Origin: Setaria digitata
Taxonomy: Eukaryota; Nematoda; Chromadorea; Rhabditida; Setariidae
NCBI GenBank assembly: GCA_003640385.1
Contig: RCAB01000640.1
Location: 1-30,449, forward strand
Length of the DNA stretch: 30,449 nucleotides
Reading direction: 5' to 3'
Positions 12,560 through 24,209 of this stretch are shown one piece after another. The notes beneath the pieces were generated by a model that saw nothing but the letters and a program-made list of their open reading frames with translations, was not told the DNA's origin and ran no database searches. Both the position numbers and the translations under genes were made by a program. Positions within the stretch are counted from its first letter, which is position 1; each line of letters starts with the position of its first letter.

Positions 12560-15500
12560 GTGAGTGAATTTCATTTTTGCTGCAGAAATACGATATGTTG
12601 TGATACAAGAGATCGTTACATGTTCTCCCTGACATAAATACAAAACTGCAATAAAAATTAATTTAACACTGCAAACTAATCGTTTATTTCTATTGTCGAC
12701 AATTGTTTTAAATAAAAAAAAATTTTAAAAAATCACTGCACTCAAACTTTTCTTTTATGATTCACACCCGAATATACTTTAACTAAAATTTTGAAACATC
12801 CTTGAATTGTTTTTTTTCTTTTTTTTCTAAACTTTGCTCTCTTACTTTTCTTTAAAATTTCAATCGATTACTTTTCGTTTTTGTCATTTTCTTCAATTCA
12901 TCAATCAAATTGTATGCTTTCTTTAAGGACGAAAATGCTACTAACATAATAATTTTATTTTTATTTATTCCTTCTTTTTGGCATTTCCGATCATCTTTTG
13001 TTCATCTACGCATGTTAATTTCCAACTTTAGTCTTGGCTATTTTATTTTTTATTTTTTTCGCTTTTCACTGTTTGCCAAATTTTTCATTTCTGTGTTCTT
13101 TCATAAAAATTCGAATAATCATAAAACAAGAAAAAGCTCAAGCAAATATTTCATGTGTTTTGGCTTATATATTTTATACAATTTTTTCTATAAGTTATAC
13201 ATTTTATACAACTATGCAAACGTGATTGTTTATTTTAGTTTCTTAATAAGATAATAATACTTGCAAAATGCCGAAAATTACTTGCAATTATTTATAAATA
13301 CTGTCTGGAAAGTTATCATATTTCAGTATTTAAAGCAAGATAATTAGTACTAATTGGAAAAAAGGAATCTTGGAAAAACAGTCCTTTATCTAAAATGTTG
13401 ATTGCTTTTATTTTACAAATGGACATGATATGAATGAGGAATTATAATAGGTGGTAAAAGTAAAGACTTTATATAATTTCTCAAAAACAAGTAACAAAAT
13501 AACTTCCTACCAGATGTACTATCTATTTTCATCTAATTTGTTAAAAGCGTACCAAACATATATAAAATACTCGCAATTTCTAAAATTGCTCTCTTGTCAT
13601 CATTTGCTCTTTCTAATTTATTTTGAAAGCATCGCTAATATATAAATTCAAACAAATAAGTAGCGATAGCTTAAATTATATGTTGTTCTGTTCAGAATTT
13701 TTATTGGAAAAGATTAAGCTCAAAATTAATAATTAAATACTTATTGTGTTAGTTTCAAATTATTTTAATTGCTGCATATAAGTATATAAATGTTTTGATT
13801 GTACTTAATAAATTAACAAACTGAAATCACGATAACGTTGATTACAAATGTGTATTGCTGGATAATTATAAATGAAGTTAAGCAAAATATTTGAAGGATT
13901 TGATAAACACAAATCTTCTATATCTAAATTAAGATAATGGATAACAAAACAGTTAAAATTGCTAGTCAATTATATAATTTGTTCTACGCAAACCGCGGTA
14001 ACAACTCTCATTGTTCACATGCAGAAATTTTAGACTTTCAAATTTATTCTTGTAATAATAATTTTTTACTCTGTCCTTTAGTTATAAACATTCTTTTTTT
14101 AATTTAAATTTTTGACATAGCAAAATTAAGTAAATTAGTCTTTGTTTCTCAAATTTTCAAAATTTTTCTTGAAAAAAAATGAAAGCGTTTACTTTGTAAA
14201 ACTTTCCTTTTATTCCATTTTCCTTATTTCTTAATAATAATGCTTCTGTAGCATTTGAAGAGCTATATCTATCATCTGACGCAACAATCTTTTCACAGTT
14301 AACCTTTTTCCTTGCGATTCAACTTTTTATTTTTTGGTCTCTTTTTGTAGTTTATCTAATTTTAGAAAAGTATTAAAATCACCTCATGTATTTAAATTAT
14401 TCAATATTAATTGATATAAATGAATTAATATTAGCAGAATGGAAATTAATTTTTCAAAGATGCGTTTAGTAATAAATGTGATCAGCAATTTTTTATTATT
14501 TATTAATGATAAATCAAATGCTTATAGGTAATAAATGTAGATGGTCAATCTTTTATTAAAAAAATGATTGAAATGTTTGTAATTTATTTGGAAATTACCC
14601 CCAAATTATATTGTCTTAATAATAATTATTGCAATTGTTATTATTATCAATATACCAATACTTGTAGATTATGAATTAATCTTTTTACATCTAAGTATTT
14701 CTACAGCTAAACGGCAATGTACAAATTTTTTGTTACAATTACCAACAAATACAACAGGCTGCTTTTTATATTTATATCTAAGTGCATTAGACTGTTGGTT
14801 ATTTTATAGCAAATAATAAATAAGCTAAATTAATCCTTTCATATATTCATATATTTCATAGTTCATATACAAATATAGTAATATTCTTTCAAAGCATAAA
14901 ATTAATATGCATCCACCAATCATAATTTTCTCTTGCTAAAGTTACTTATTTCTTTTTCATTTCTTCAAAGCTTAAATTTAATTTGTAAAATTTTTTTTGT
15001 TCCTACCAACAGAGATAGTTGATTTGTAACAATAAAATTAATTTGATGTTGCGTTGCAGTTAAAAAAAAAAAAGTAAAAAAATAAAAATGATTTTTATCT
15101 ATTACGGTGCAAAACTTTGACGCTGCAGTGGTTGAAAAATAAAAAAGAAAAAAAAAAGATTAACCATATTTAATTAACTGATGATTATTGATCAGTTTAG
15201 TCGATCGGAACTGATATTGATATATTTAATTTAATGCGATATGTTCCGTTCAGTTTTCATTTGATTTTTAATTATACTTACTTGTACAGCGATCGAATGT
15301 AATCCTTTTTAAGACCGTTCGAATTTATTCACTTAAATTGGCATCAAAGCAATGATTCCAATTTATAATCATTGAATTAAGAAAAAGTAGGCAATCACTA
15401 TTTCGTTTTTATGATTTTTTCATTATTTTTTCTTTTAATCTTTTAATCTATTGCTCTTTTAGTGAATTCTTTCATTAAACAGAGTGAAAAAAAAAGTCAT

Positions 15501-18500
15501 TACCATTGAATAAATTGTGAATGCTGCTATTTATCTTGAATGGATTCTGCTTGTCACACAATAACCACAACAATAACAGTAAGAACAATAAATAACAACA
15601 ACATATCCTTTCAAATTAGCAATGAGCCAATCTGGTACTCATTACCATAACAATTAAGAGAATGTCGGTTAATTTAATTCTGTCGAATACAGCAGCGGTG
15701 TGAACTATAATATTGATTCTAGCCGTGAATTTATTGATATCAAAAGAGGACTTTTAAGAACAAAATGATAGATAGCAAGAAAAATTTGATTAAGCAATTA
15801 TTAAATTGATATTTTAGTAGAAGTTAAAAAATGGATAACTTCAATATTTTAGATAGAACTCGAAATGATTAAATCCAACAATTACTGTTTTGTCAAATGA
15901 AAAGTGAAAATTTTCATCATTATTTGTTATGATAAATTATTTTCATGCAGGAACTACCGCATCACATAAAAGAAAAAGACAAAACAAACTTATTTTCCAA
16001 AGCTAAATTCCGAGGTTTTGATTATTTATTGTTTTTATCAATTATGAATCAATACATTGATTAATTACAGAACTCATTTAAACATTTGCTGGATATCTGT
16101 TTTCTCTTTGAATGTTAACTTCAAAAGTAATCGCAATGAAGAAATCTCCATTTAGTGATAATTAAATTCAATTTTAATAGATAATGTGAAACAACTTTAA
16201 CCTTTATTACTTACAATTAACGAATTGTACTAAATATTATTAAATTATCATTCCTTTCAACATTTCATTTTAATAGTTCACTGATTTTCGCCTTCCTATT
16301 TTGTACTAATTTTGTCCCTTACACAGCGTTATCATCAACTTCTATCACTTCCTGTAATCTTGCTGATCGTCATTAATAGCAATTAACGGCACAATTTTTA
16401 TGATCACAATTCACACAATTCATAAAGAGACACATAAGTAAATAGTACATATATATATGTACACTCGTATCATCATCACTAAAATTATTATCATCATTAC
16501 GAATATCAAAAGTGTAGTCATCATCACCGTCAAAATCATCGTCATTACTACCACCATCAAGATCATTTTCGGCACAATTATTATTGTCATATTGGAAATT
16601 GCTATCATAAGGAGTATTTATCATTATGATTGTTGTTTCATTATTTTGAAAATCATTACCACTTTAATATTGTCATTATCGAAATAGATATCTACCAATA
16701 CAAGGAAGTGATCATCAATATTTGTACTGCACTATAGTATACTGTTGCCTCCCTTGACATAAAATTTGCCGAAATACCGTAATCATTCAAACTGTTATTA
16801 AAGGGATGAATTTCTGATGAATTGAAATTAAATTATTTGAAAGTAAAGAAGAGGTGATTTTAAGCTATTTATATATTGATTAACAAGATTGAATTGGCTA
16901 GCTGTTGTAATAGTCAGACAAAAAATTGGAACTAAAAGCTTTTAGCATTCTTTTTAATTATTTTACATTTAATGTTCAAAATAAAATGTTATTTTTCTTT
17001 TGCTATTTACCAAAACTTTTAGTAAATTATTGACAAAATCAAGTTAAAATGTGAAAAAAGAAGATATCAGAAGTTATAGCTATTAAAGAAATATTATGTT
17101 AATAGTTCTTAATTATTGTCATAAATTTAGGAACAAAATTTGATTATTTTTTAGTCAAATATTTGTCAAACCATAAATAAACATCTAATAAACAGTAACA
17201 ATTTTCAGACGTATGTTTCCAACGATGAAATTAAGTATAAGTGGTTGTGAACCGGATGTGTTTTACTACGTGTTTCTGGACGTAGTACCGGTGGATAATC
17301 GACGTTACCGGTATATTTATAATAAGTCATCATGGTTAACAGCTGGTAAAGCTGAACCTACACCCCGTAATCGACTTTATATGCATCCCGATTCTCCATT
17401 CACCGGTGAACAGGTTTCTGAATTTTTGGCCATCAAATATTTGGAAAAATAAGACAGAAATTAACTTAATTACTAAGTTAAAAAAAAAAGAACTAAAACC
17501 TACTAAAACTTAGTTACTCAGACTAAAAAAAAATCTTATTGAAATTAGAATTATGAAAATTTCAAGACAAATATTAATGAATTCAGTCATTATCTCAAAA
17601 AAAGTGGAAACTAAAAAGTGCAGGAATTTCATCACTAAAAATCAATTTTTGAAAAATTAATCAATGAAATTAAAAATCTAATAAAACTGAGTATATTTCT
17701 AGCTATGTAATCAAGTTATATCATTTGAAAAAGCCAAATTGACCAATAATGAAGTGGACAAAACTGGACATGTATGTTATTCTTGCTTTGTTTTTCTAAA
17801 TTTTAAATGCGATTCAAAATTTGCACCAAATGCCTGATGCTTGTAATTTTAATGCTAAGTGAACTTTTAGCTCATTTTAAATTCAATGCACAAATATCAG
17901 CCGCGCATTCATGTTGTGAGACGACCACGCGAAAGACCAATTGAACAAGTAATTTCATTTTCTTGTAAAAATTCTGCAATTTATGCTTAAATTAGAAAGC
18001 ATTTGCTAACTAGTCATGTAATTTTATCTTTTCTTTTTTGTAAATTTATTAACTGTTGAATTTTACTAATTTATGTGCATCTAATTAATACAATAGAGTG
18101 TAATTTTTTTTATTAGAATATCATTCAACACATTACAAATTCTCCAAATATTTTTTTTTTCCTTTTCAAATAAAAAAGAAAGAATTGTTTTAAGAAATGC
18201 TAAACAAGATATGTTTTAAAACTTTACAAAAATCTGAGGAGAAGAGAAATTTGTTTCGGTATTTTTAGGCGCTGACGATCGATTTGCATAATGAACATTA
18301 CAAAACTTTTTATTTTAAAGAAACACAATTCATGGCTGTTACAGCATATCAAAATCAATTGATAACAAAATTAAAAATTGAAAAAAATCCATTTGCTAAA
18401 GGTTTCCGTGATCCAAGTGGTCGTTCACCTGAGTATGATTTGTAAGTTTCTCAAATTTAAATTCATTAAAGTTGATATTCGTATATTGAATTTTTTATTT

Positions 18501-20031
18501 TGTATAAATATTTAAAATACTGAAGTAGAAATTGCAAGCGATCAAATTGCCAATTTAGTGAATAAATTTAAAAATTGGTGTTGCTTATTAACCATTTTCT
18601 TTTTTTTGCTCAAATATTATTTAAGAATTTTAATTGCAATTTATTTTGCACGAGTCATATTTTTATTAAATGCTTATTGCAAACCGGATAACAAACTTTT
18701 AACTCCTATTATTTTTTATCATTAAAATTTTAAAATTTTCATAATTTTTAATTTCCCATTTTTTTTCCTTAAATTTTAGATTTTAAAGAATTTTCATTTC
18801 TTCCTTTATTTATCTAAAAAAAAAAATTTTTTTTTTCTTTTGAATTTTAAAATCTTTTAGGGAAGTTCGTGGTGATAATGCGCCAATGCTGTTACCCAAT
18901 TTGTACAGTCCAGCAATTATGCAACAAGCGTTGATTCGGCAATGTGAGCAATATATTTTGTTTTTTTTTTTTTGTTTGAATTTAAAGTTTGAGACAAGCC
19001 ATTAAATAAAATGCGTAGAATTTCTAATTATCACAAATTAATGAAATAAAATACTTTCAGAACACATTTGAAAAAAAAAAAAAAAAAGAAAGAAAGAAAG
19101 GAATGCATTAAGATTCAATTAAATAAAACAATATTATTTTAATCTGCAAAAATTTTTATGATAATAATAACACACTTTATAAAGTTAATGTTGTGATAAG
19201 ATTGTGTAGCAAATAATTAATTGATTTAATTGTCTTCATCATTAGTTCCTTCTTCTTTTCACTTCTTATTTTTTTTTTTTTTCTTTTGTAATAGTAAGAT
19301 TTAAAATTAGTTATTTTTTTTTTCTTTTTTGTTTACAATCTAATGTACGATATTTCATGTAAGTGAAGATTTGCAATCGATCAAAACGATTTTTATCATC
19401 CTTTTTTTTCTTTTTTTTTAAAAAAATTTGACTAAACATTTATTCTCTGTTTTTAATTTTTAATTATCACAAATTATCAGAGTATTTTTTTTTTTCACGT
19501 TAAGCGGACAAAATGTATATCCATTATGCATGCACTATCTTATCATTACAAATCATATTATAAATGTTTCTTTTCTTTTTCTTTTTTTTTTCTTGCAATA
19601 ATACGCATATTTTAAAATGATATTATTTAAAAATTTTAAATTACATAAATTTTCCTTTTTCCCCTTTTTCTTTTATAGATTGGGCAGGTAAAATGCATGC
19701 ACGCTATGCATTACCACCGCAAGTTATATCGCAAATGTTTTTTGCAAACATTACAGCAGTACCTGTAACAACGCCAATTTTACCTTCATCATCATCTACA
19801 ACCTGTCCTCCATCACGATTAGATTTTGATCATGATTTAACACCTTATGTCACTACTATTACTGCTACTAATAATAATAATGATAATCGTAATAATAATA
19901 ACAGTAGTAATAATAATACAGTTACTAATGTTGCAAATACGTTAATAACTACACCTACAAAATCATTCATTCATGATAATAGTGATAAAAGGTTAACAGG
20001 TGATAGACGACAAACTCCTCTTATTTCGTAA
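12177..20031 (+). CDS. T-box transcription factor, H15/Tbx20 (MAB-9)-like, seven exons
   Basis: This span encodes a sequence-specific DNA-binding nuclear regulator. Seven exons (12177-12559, 17209-17413, 17703-17771, 17871-17948, 18269-18441, 18861-18943, 19679-20031) join in one frame to 447 aa. Residues 1-102 are acidic and Ser/Thr-rich with an eh1-like motif FMIDYLL at 38-44. The T-box runs from about 103 to 295 and shows [61 protein letters not shown] and NPFAKGFRD. The C-terminal 150 residues are low complexity with an Asn tract. RYRY...[16 protein letters not shown] and [10 protein letters not shown] resemble the H15/Tbx20 class more than Tbx2 or Brachyury. The Ser-Arg extension typical of Tbx20 after GFRD is missing, so a nematode-specific class such as TBX-8/9 remains possible. 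T-box identity is near certain; the subclass is tentative. Confidence 0.93.
12288..12308 (+). other. eh1-like (Groucho/UNC-37 docking) motif in the T-box protein
   Basis: Residues 38-44 read FMIDYLL, matching the loose engrailed-homology-1 pattern F-x-I-x-x-L-L. It follows a basic patch (PKRFR) in an otherwise disordered N-terminus. Eh1 motifs at this position are known in several T-box repressors, where they recruit Groucho/UNC-37. The motif is short, so a chance match is possible. Confidence 0.45.
12560..17208 (+). other. Intron 1 of the T-box gene (4.65 kb)
   Basis: This is the longest intron in the window, many times the length of the others. It begins GTGAGT, ends TTTTCAG, and divides the T-box between GR and RMFP. 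The interior is A+T-rich with poly-T runs, short open frames without domains, and an ATC/ATT-rich tract at about 16468-16690. No nested gene is evident. Its length makes it a plausible site for intronic enhancers, but I see no individual element I can name. Confidence 0.8.
16468..16690. repeat. Degenerate ATC/ATT triplet tract inside intron 1
   Basis: Triplets such as ATC, ATT and ATA recur here. They give Ile/Thr-rich frames on the + strand and Asp/Asn-rich frames on the - strand. It is low-complexity sequence resembling the array at 7644-7925 and is not coding. Confidence 0.65.
17209..17413 (+). CDS. T-box gene exon 2
   Basis: Completes Arg128 and encodes residues 129-196, from [12 protein letters not shown] through [19 protein letters not shown] and [11 protein letters not shown]. 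The acceptor is TTTTCAG. Frame and family similarity put the donor at GTTTCT after the GEQ codons, a weak but canonical GT. Reading on gives a non-homologous tail and a stop at 17450. Confidence 0.9.
17703..17771 (+). CDS. T-box gene exon 3 (23 codons)
   Basis: A 69-nt exon between TTTCTAG and GTATGT encodes residues 197-219, including [19 protein letters not shown]. This is the conserved T-box strand and helix region with KLTNN. It is too short to show as an open frame and was found by homology and phase (0/0). Confidence 0.92.
17871..17948 (+). CDS. T-box gene exon 4 (26 codons)
   Basis: A 78-nt exon between CTTTTAG and GTAATT encodes residues 220-245, containing [18 protein letters not shown], a signature T-box block. 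Both boundaries are phase 0. Confidence 0.93.
18269..18441 (+). CDS. T-box gene exon 5
   Basis: Encodes residues 246-302 plus two bases of Leu303, between TTTTTAG and GTAAGT. It contains the core [13 protein letters not shown] and NPFAKGFRD (285-293), the C-terminal DNA-contacting part of the T-box. The text after GFRD (PSGRSPEYD) differs from the Ser-Ser-Arg extension of vertebrate and insect Tbx20. Confidence 0.93.
18861..18943 (+). CDS. T-box gene exon 6
   Basis: Encodes 27 whole codons (304-330), downstream of the T-box, between CTTTTAG and GTGAGC. There is no recognisable domain. The exon is supported by clean splice sites and by matching phase with exons 5 and 7. Confidence 0.8.
19679..20031 (+). 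CDS. T-box gene exon 7, terminal
   Basis: Follows TTTTATAG and encodes residues 332-447, ending in TAA. It starts [14 protein letters not shown] and then becomes low complexity (Ser, Thr, Asn). An Asn-rich run at residues 395-410 is encoded by an AAT repeat. Such tails are common in nematode transcription factors and are probably disordered. Confidence 0.85.
19870..19917 (+). repeat. AAT trinucleotide repeat encoding a poly-Asn tract
   Basis: Sixteen codons, mostly AAT, encode an Asn run broken by Asp, Arg and two Ser (residues 395-410). The repeat stays in frame and is a likely site of length polymorphism. Confidence 0.85.
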
Positions 20032-20221
20032 ATTCCTCTTTTTTCTTTCTTCTTGTTTTTATAATATATGAAAATTATTTGCTTGTTTGTTTGTTTGTTT
20101 GTTTTGAATTGTTATTCTCGGAACCAATTTTTATAATTGATACGTGTTGTAATTAACGGTGGTCAATTGTAGTATTACTATCACATTTATTTTATTTGAT
20201 GAAAAAGAAATATGAGAAATG

Positions 20222-20227
20222 AATAAA
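20222..20227 (+). terminator. Candidate poly(A) signal of the T-box gene
   Basis: AATAAA lies about 190 nt after the stop codon and is the first exact hexamer I see downstream. It implies a 3' UTR of about 210 nt. In DNA this A+T-rich the hexamer is weak evidence by itself. Confidence 0.4.
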
Positions 20228-21569
20228 CAGTGATACATGATCTAAAAAAGATATTTTTAACACGATAATATCCATATGTACTTGTAAATTTTAATTAACC
20301 AATTAAACAATTAAAAAATATTATGAAATCCAAAAAGTACTAAAGAATTGATGACTTTTTGTTAATAATATATGCTTTAAAAAAAGAAAGGGAGGGAAAA
20401 TTACAAAATTGGTAAGAGGTTTATTTTTGATGATTAAAAAATAAATTTTTCCGATGAAATCTGGAAATTCATTATTTTGTTTCGTAAGAACTGAAAAAAG
20501 TTTTATATTGTTTTATTCACTTAATTTTAAATTAAAAATGTTCATTTTCCTCATCATCATAAAATACTAGTACTAAATTACATAGTTGTGGAGTATATTT
20601 CTTTTTTCTTTTTCCTGTTCAAATTTTACGCAAATTATAAATTACTATGCTGTATATGTATATCGTCGTTATTTGTATGTTCTTCTTCAATAACGTTTAT
20701 AGAATATTCACTTCTTTTCTACTTTTTTCTTTTTGATTTAAATACCAAAACCTTTAAATAATTGAAGATATTACGGTATATTTATTGCTGTATTCAATTT
20801 ATACCATAATTTAACAATGAAGTGCACATCAAGGAATTAATGTCACAAAAAAAAAAAAAGAAAAAAGAAAAAGAAAACTTGTTATTTTAATTTCTAGATT
20901 ATTAAAGTATTTCATTTTGAATTAAAAAAAAAAAAAGAAAAGAAAAGAAAACATAAAAACTACAAGATAGCCGATATATGTTTAATTAGCTATTCAAAAT
21001 TAATAGGCTATTATCATATAACAGTTATCATACAAAATTCAACTGTAGATGAAAGGGAAAAAATTAAAACATTAATTAATTCTCAAAACTCTCCCAAAAA
21101 CAATTTAAACCAAAAAATTATGAAATTCATTTAAAAAAAAAAAAAGAGAAATGTCACAGGATAAATTTCGAAAAATGTGGAAGAAAGGAAAAAAAGAAAA
21201 AGAAAGATGATTTGATAGTAGAAATTAAGATGAAATAACAAAAATGACAATGTATTATAGTATGAAAGCGGCATGATCAAAAGAATCATTTTCTGAATAG
21301 AATTAAATTAAATTAAACGCCAATATCATTCCGTTTCATTCATTCATTTCAATTTCACATTCAATCAAAACTTCTCCTTCATCTCAATCCATCCCAACTA
21401 CCACTAATATTATTATTACCATTATTATTCCACTCCTTTCTTCTTCATCCCCAATTAATTAATTCATCCATTATAATTCCAAAACTATCGTTATTTTTCT
21501 TTTTAACTCCTCATCCATCCATCCGTTATCAATCTTTTTCGCTAAATATTAGTTCATTTTTTCATCCAT

Positions 21570-21573
<4 letters not shown>

Positions 21574-21620
<47 letters not shown>

Positions 21621-21691
21621 ATCTTTCTCCTCTTCCCGCTTTATTCATACCTCTCCCTTCTTATTTTCCCCTCCCCCTCCCCCCCCCCCGC
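21574..21691. repeat. CT microsatellite followed by a C-rich run
   Basis: About 41 bp of perfect CT repeat (21574-21614) grade into a pyrimidine-only stretch that ends with eleven consecutive C (21679-21689) followed by GCGG. Poly-pyrimidine/poly-purine DNA of this kind can adopt triplex structures and is a frequent sequencing error site. Confidence 0.85.
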
Positions 21692-22311
21692 GGTTCTTTT
21701 TCTACTTGTTACACCCGTGAAGGACACAATTTCATTCGTTTTACCGAAATGATTACGGTAATGAATTTAAGAAAAAAAGAAATGAAAAAATGAAGAAGAA
21801 AGAATGAGATTTTTCAAAATAGCTAAGTAAAATGCGCAACTTTTGAAATAGTTTAAAAACTAGAATTCAATTACTGACTAAATCAAAGAGTAAATGCAAG
21901 AAAAGAAAAAAAAATTAGATAATTCAAAATTTCCGCACACATCACTTCGTACTTCATCTTGTTAAAATTTAAAAATCCAATGTTACATTAGGAACATATT
22001 TTTTATTTAAAAAAAAAAAATAAGTTTACTGCTAACTTGCCAATCAAGCAAATGTTATTTATGTTGAAAATATTTAGCAACGAAGAAAATAATGTAGTAC
22101 TTTCTGTAGCCCTAAAAATTTGCTAAAATTGTCATTAAAACACTACAGTACTAAGGACAATGGACAAAACATTCACTGTAGCTAATGTCATTAAAATTTC
22201 TCGAAAAAAAAATAAATAAAAATAAACCGCTCATCACTTTTTTCAAAATTACCTACGCGCCCATACAAATGAAAAACGAACCAAACGTTTATTATTTCAT
22301 TGTTTTTTTTT

Positions 22312-22362
22312 CTTTTTTTGTTATAAAGGAAAAATTTTTTCCTTCCTTTATAACAAAAAAAG
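22312..22362. repeat. Perfect 19-bp inverted repeat with 13-nt loop
   Basis: The left arm CTTTTTTTGTTATAAAGGA (22312-22330) is exactly complementary to 22344-22362, separated by a 13-nt A/T-rich loop. No coding context is present. It could be the core of a miniature inverted-repeat element, a structured RNA, or a barrier between the convergent genes. The inverted repeat itself is certain; its role is unknown. Confidence 0.8.
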
Positions 22363-23094
22363 TTTTTTCATACTCGAAATATTTGTGAAAAAATTTTAAG
22401 ACTATATAAAATTCAAAAGATGGAACGAATCATTCATTCATCGGATAAATCAATCTAACGGTATTTGTTTGTTGGTTTGTACTTTGTGATGTGCTACCAT
22501 GTTGTCACAAAATGAATTTCATATTAACTCCATCACTTTCTTATCCAAATACTGGAATAGAGATGGAAAAAGTGCGAGGAAAGGAATGAAAAGTATGAAC
22601 GAAAAAGGGATTTTGGAATATAAAAGTGTGAGAAGGTCATTTGCATTACCATCTGTTATTATAATACTCCAATCAAAATCATTACTTCGGCGAACCAATA
22701 AAATACATGCACACATAGATAAACATACAAAAGTGTAGTATAGAAAGAACTAATGAAATGATCAATGATATATGGAAATCTTTTCTTCTCCTCCACTACA
22801 AACTACTCTTTCATATTGCTAAAGTTCTTCTTTAATTCAGCAAAAACTATTTGCCAAAATTTTAAATCTAAATAGCACGAAATATGGAATTAAACCAAAA
22901 TGGAATGAGCAAATAATAAGTATTGCTGTTACCGCAAATAGTTAATTATAATACAGCGCATTTTCGTTTGTCTGACTTTCACTGTTTTTCTAATATCAAC
23001 ACCTTACGAACTGCAAAATCATTATGGATCACTGATGCCTTGGGTCCGACTAAAAAAATTGTAATGGGAAAAAACGTATTAGTTCAATATCAGA

Positions 23095-23122
23095 TTTTTT
23101 TTTTTTTTTTGGGGGGGGGGGG
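23095..23122. repeat. T16/G12 homopolymer junction
   Basis: Sixteen T are followed directly by twelve G. It is the only long G run in the window and is a likely spot for assembly or base-calling error. Confidence 0.85.
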
Positions 23123-24209
23123 AATCAAAAAGATGCGAATTTTTGAACTTGACTAATAAAAAATTAAAACTATTTTTAAATCCAGTGGAAAAAAACGACT
23201 TATTAGTTTATCGTTATCCTAATAAATTATTTAATACATAACATACAGGAAGCATGCCTATGCATTTAACATAACAAATTATATACATAGTGCATATATT
23301 ACTGAAGTACATATTATATATATTCCAACTGTACTAAATTAATAGCAAAATTCTGAAAGAGCAGTTGATCAGCTGATTCGTCCAAAACCACTGTGATTTT
23401 AAAAATTCTGTAGCAGGTATTACAATCTTCAAATTGCTTTCGATGGATCAGATAACGAATTTCGACTTTTACATATATGATCATATCGAATGAATTTCAG
23501 ACACTATCGGAAACAATCAGTTAGGCAATAAACCGAAAATATGTATAGATCGATTCTCAAAAAGAACGCTATACTACTGCAAATTGCAAAAGAATTAAAA
23601 ATATAAAGGAACTGAAAACTTTGAAAAGAGTCCTGATAAAACGTTAAGATCTTCAAACAAATGAACAAATTCGAAGAGATTATTGCAGCAAAGTAGGAAG
23701 AAAATTAAGCATTATTTTATGTGCTAACTTTTCCACGGCCTAATATAGGCACCTAAATAATAATTAACTTTATACATTGCGGAAAAAAACATATACAAAA
23801 TTGAAGCATAAAGTAAATGAATATGAAACAAGCTCAAAATAACTGACTTTCACGGATCCTACACCTTTAAAGCCCATGAAACTCAAGGAAAATCAAAATT
23901 TTCGACCAAGAACATTAAAATGAAGTGTGGAAATGTCAAATCACATTACTGTCTTGCATGGTTTTAGTGAATCAAGCATCATGCAGATTCAATGTTGACC
24001 TAAAAATAATCTGGGGAAAGAAGAAATGCTTCACGCATCTTACTGGGATACTACTGGGATACAGTAATAAAAGATCTTTGAACAGCATCGACTGAAGGAT
24101 CCATGTAAGCCTTATTTAATAAAAAAAAAAATTCCGCGAAAGACTCAACCAACTGAAGAAATTCGTAGAAAATTTTCAACTTTTGTTATTTTTGAAGTAA
24201 CCCTACGAT

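Larger units (their letters stand above)
20232..24209. other. Intergenic region between two convergent genes
   Basis: No gene is supported. Contents are the CT and C-rich tracts (21574-21691), the 19-bp inverted repeat (22312-22362), the T16/G12 run (23095-23122) and otherwise unremarkable A+T-rich sequence. Open frames near 22499-22738 and 22923-23156 show no domain and no matching splice partners. From about 23350 to 24120 the sequence is more mixed in composition and might be an old degraded element, but no terminal repeats or coding remnants are recognisable. Confidence 0.5.

Noticed and set aside
12910..13254. 114-codon Phe/Tyr-rich frame suggesting a small membrane protein
   Set aside because: Poly-T-rich intron sequence; hydrophobicity follows from TTT/TAT/ATT codons, with no conserved motif.
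16373..16687. Asp/Asn-rich and Ile/Thr-rich frames on opposite strands
   Set aside because: Both come from the ATC/ATT triplet tract within T-box intron 1.
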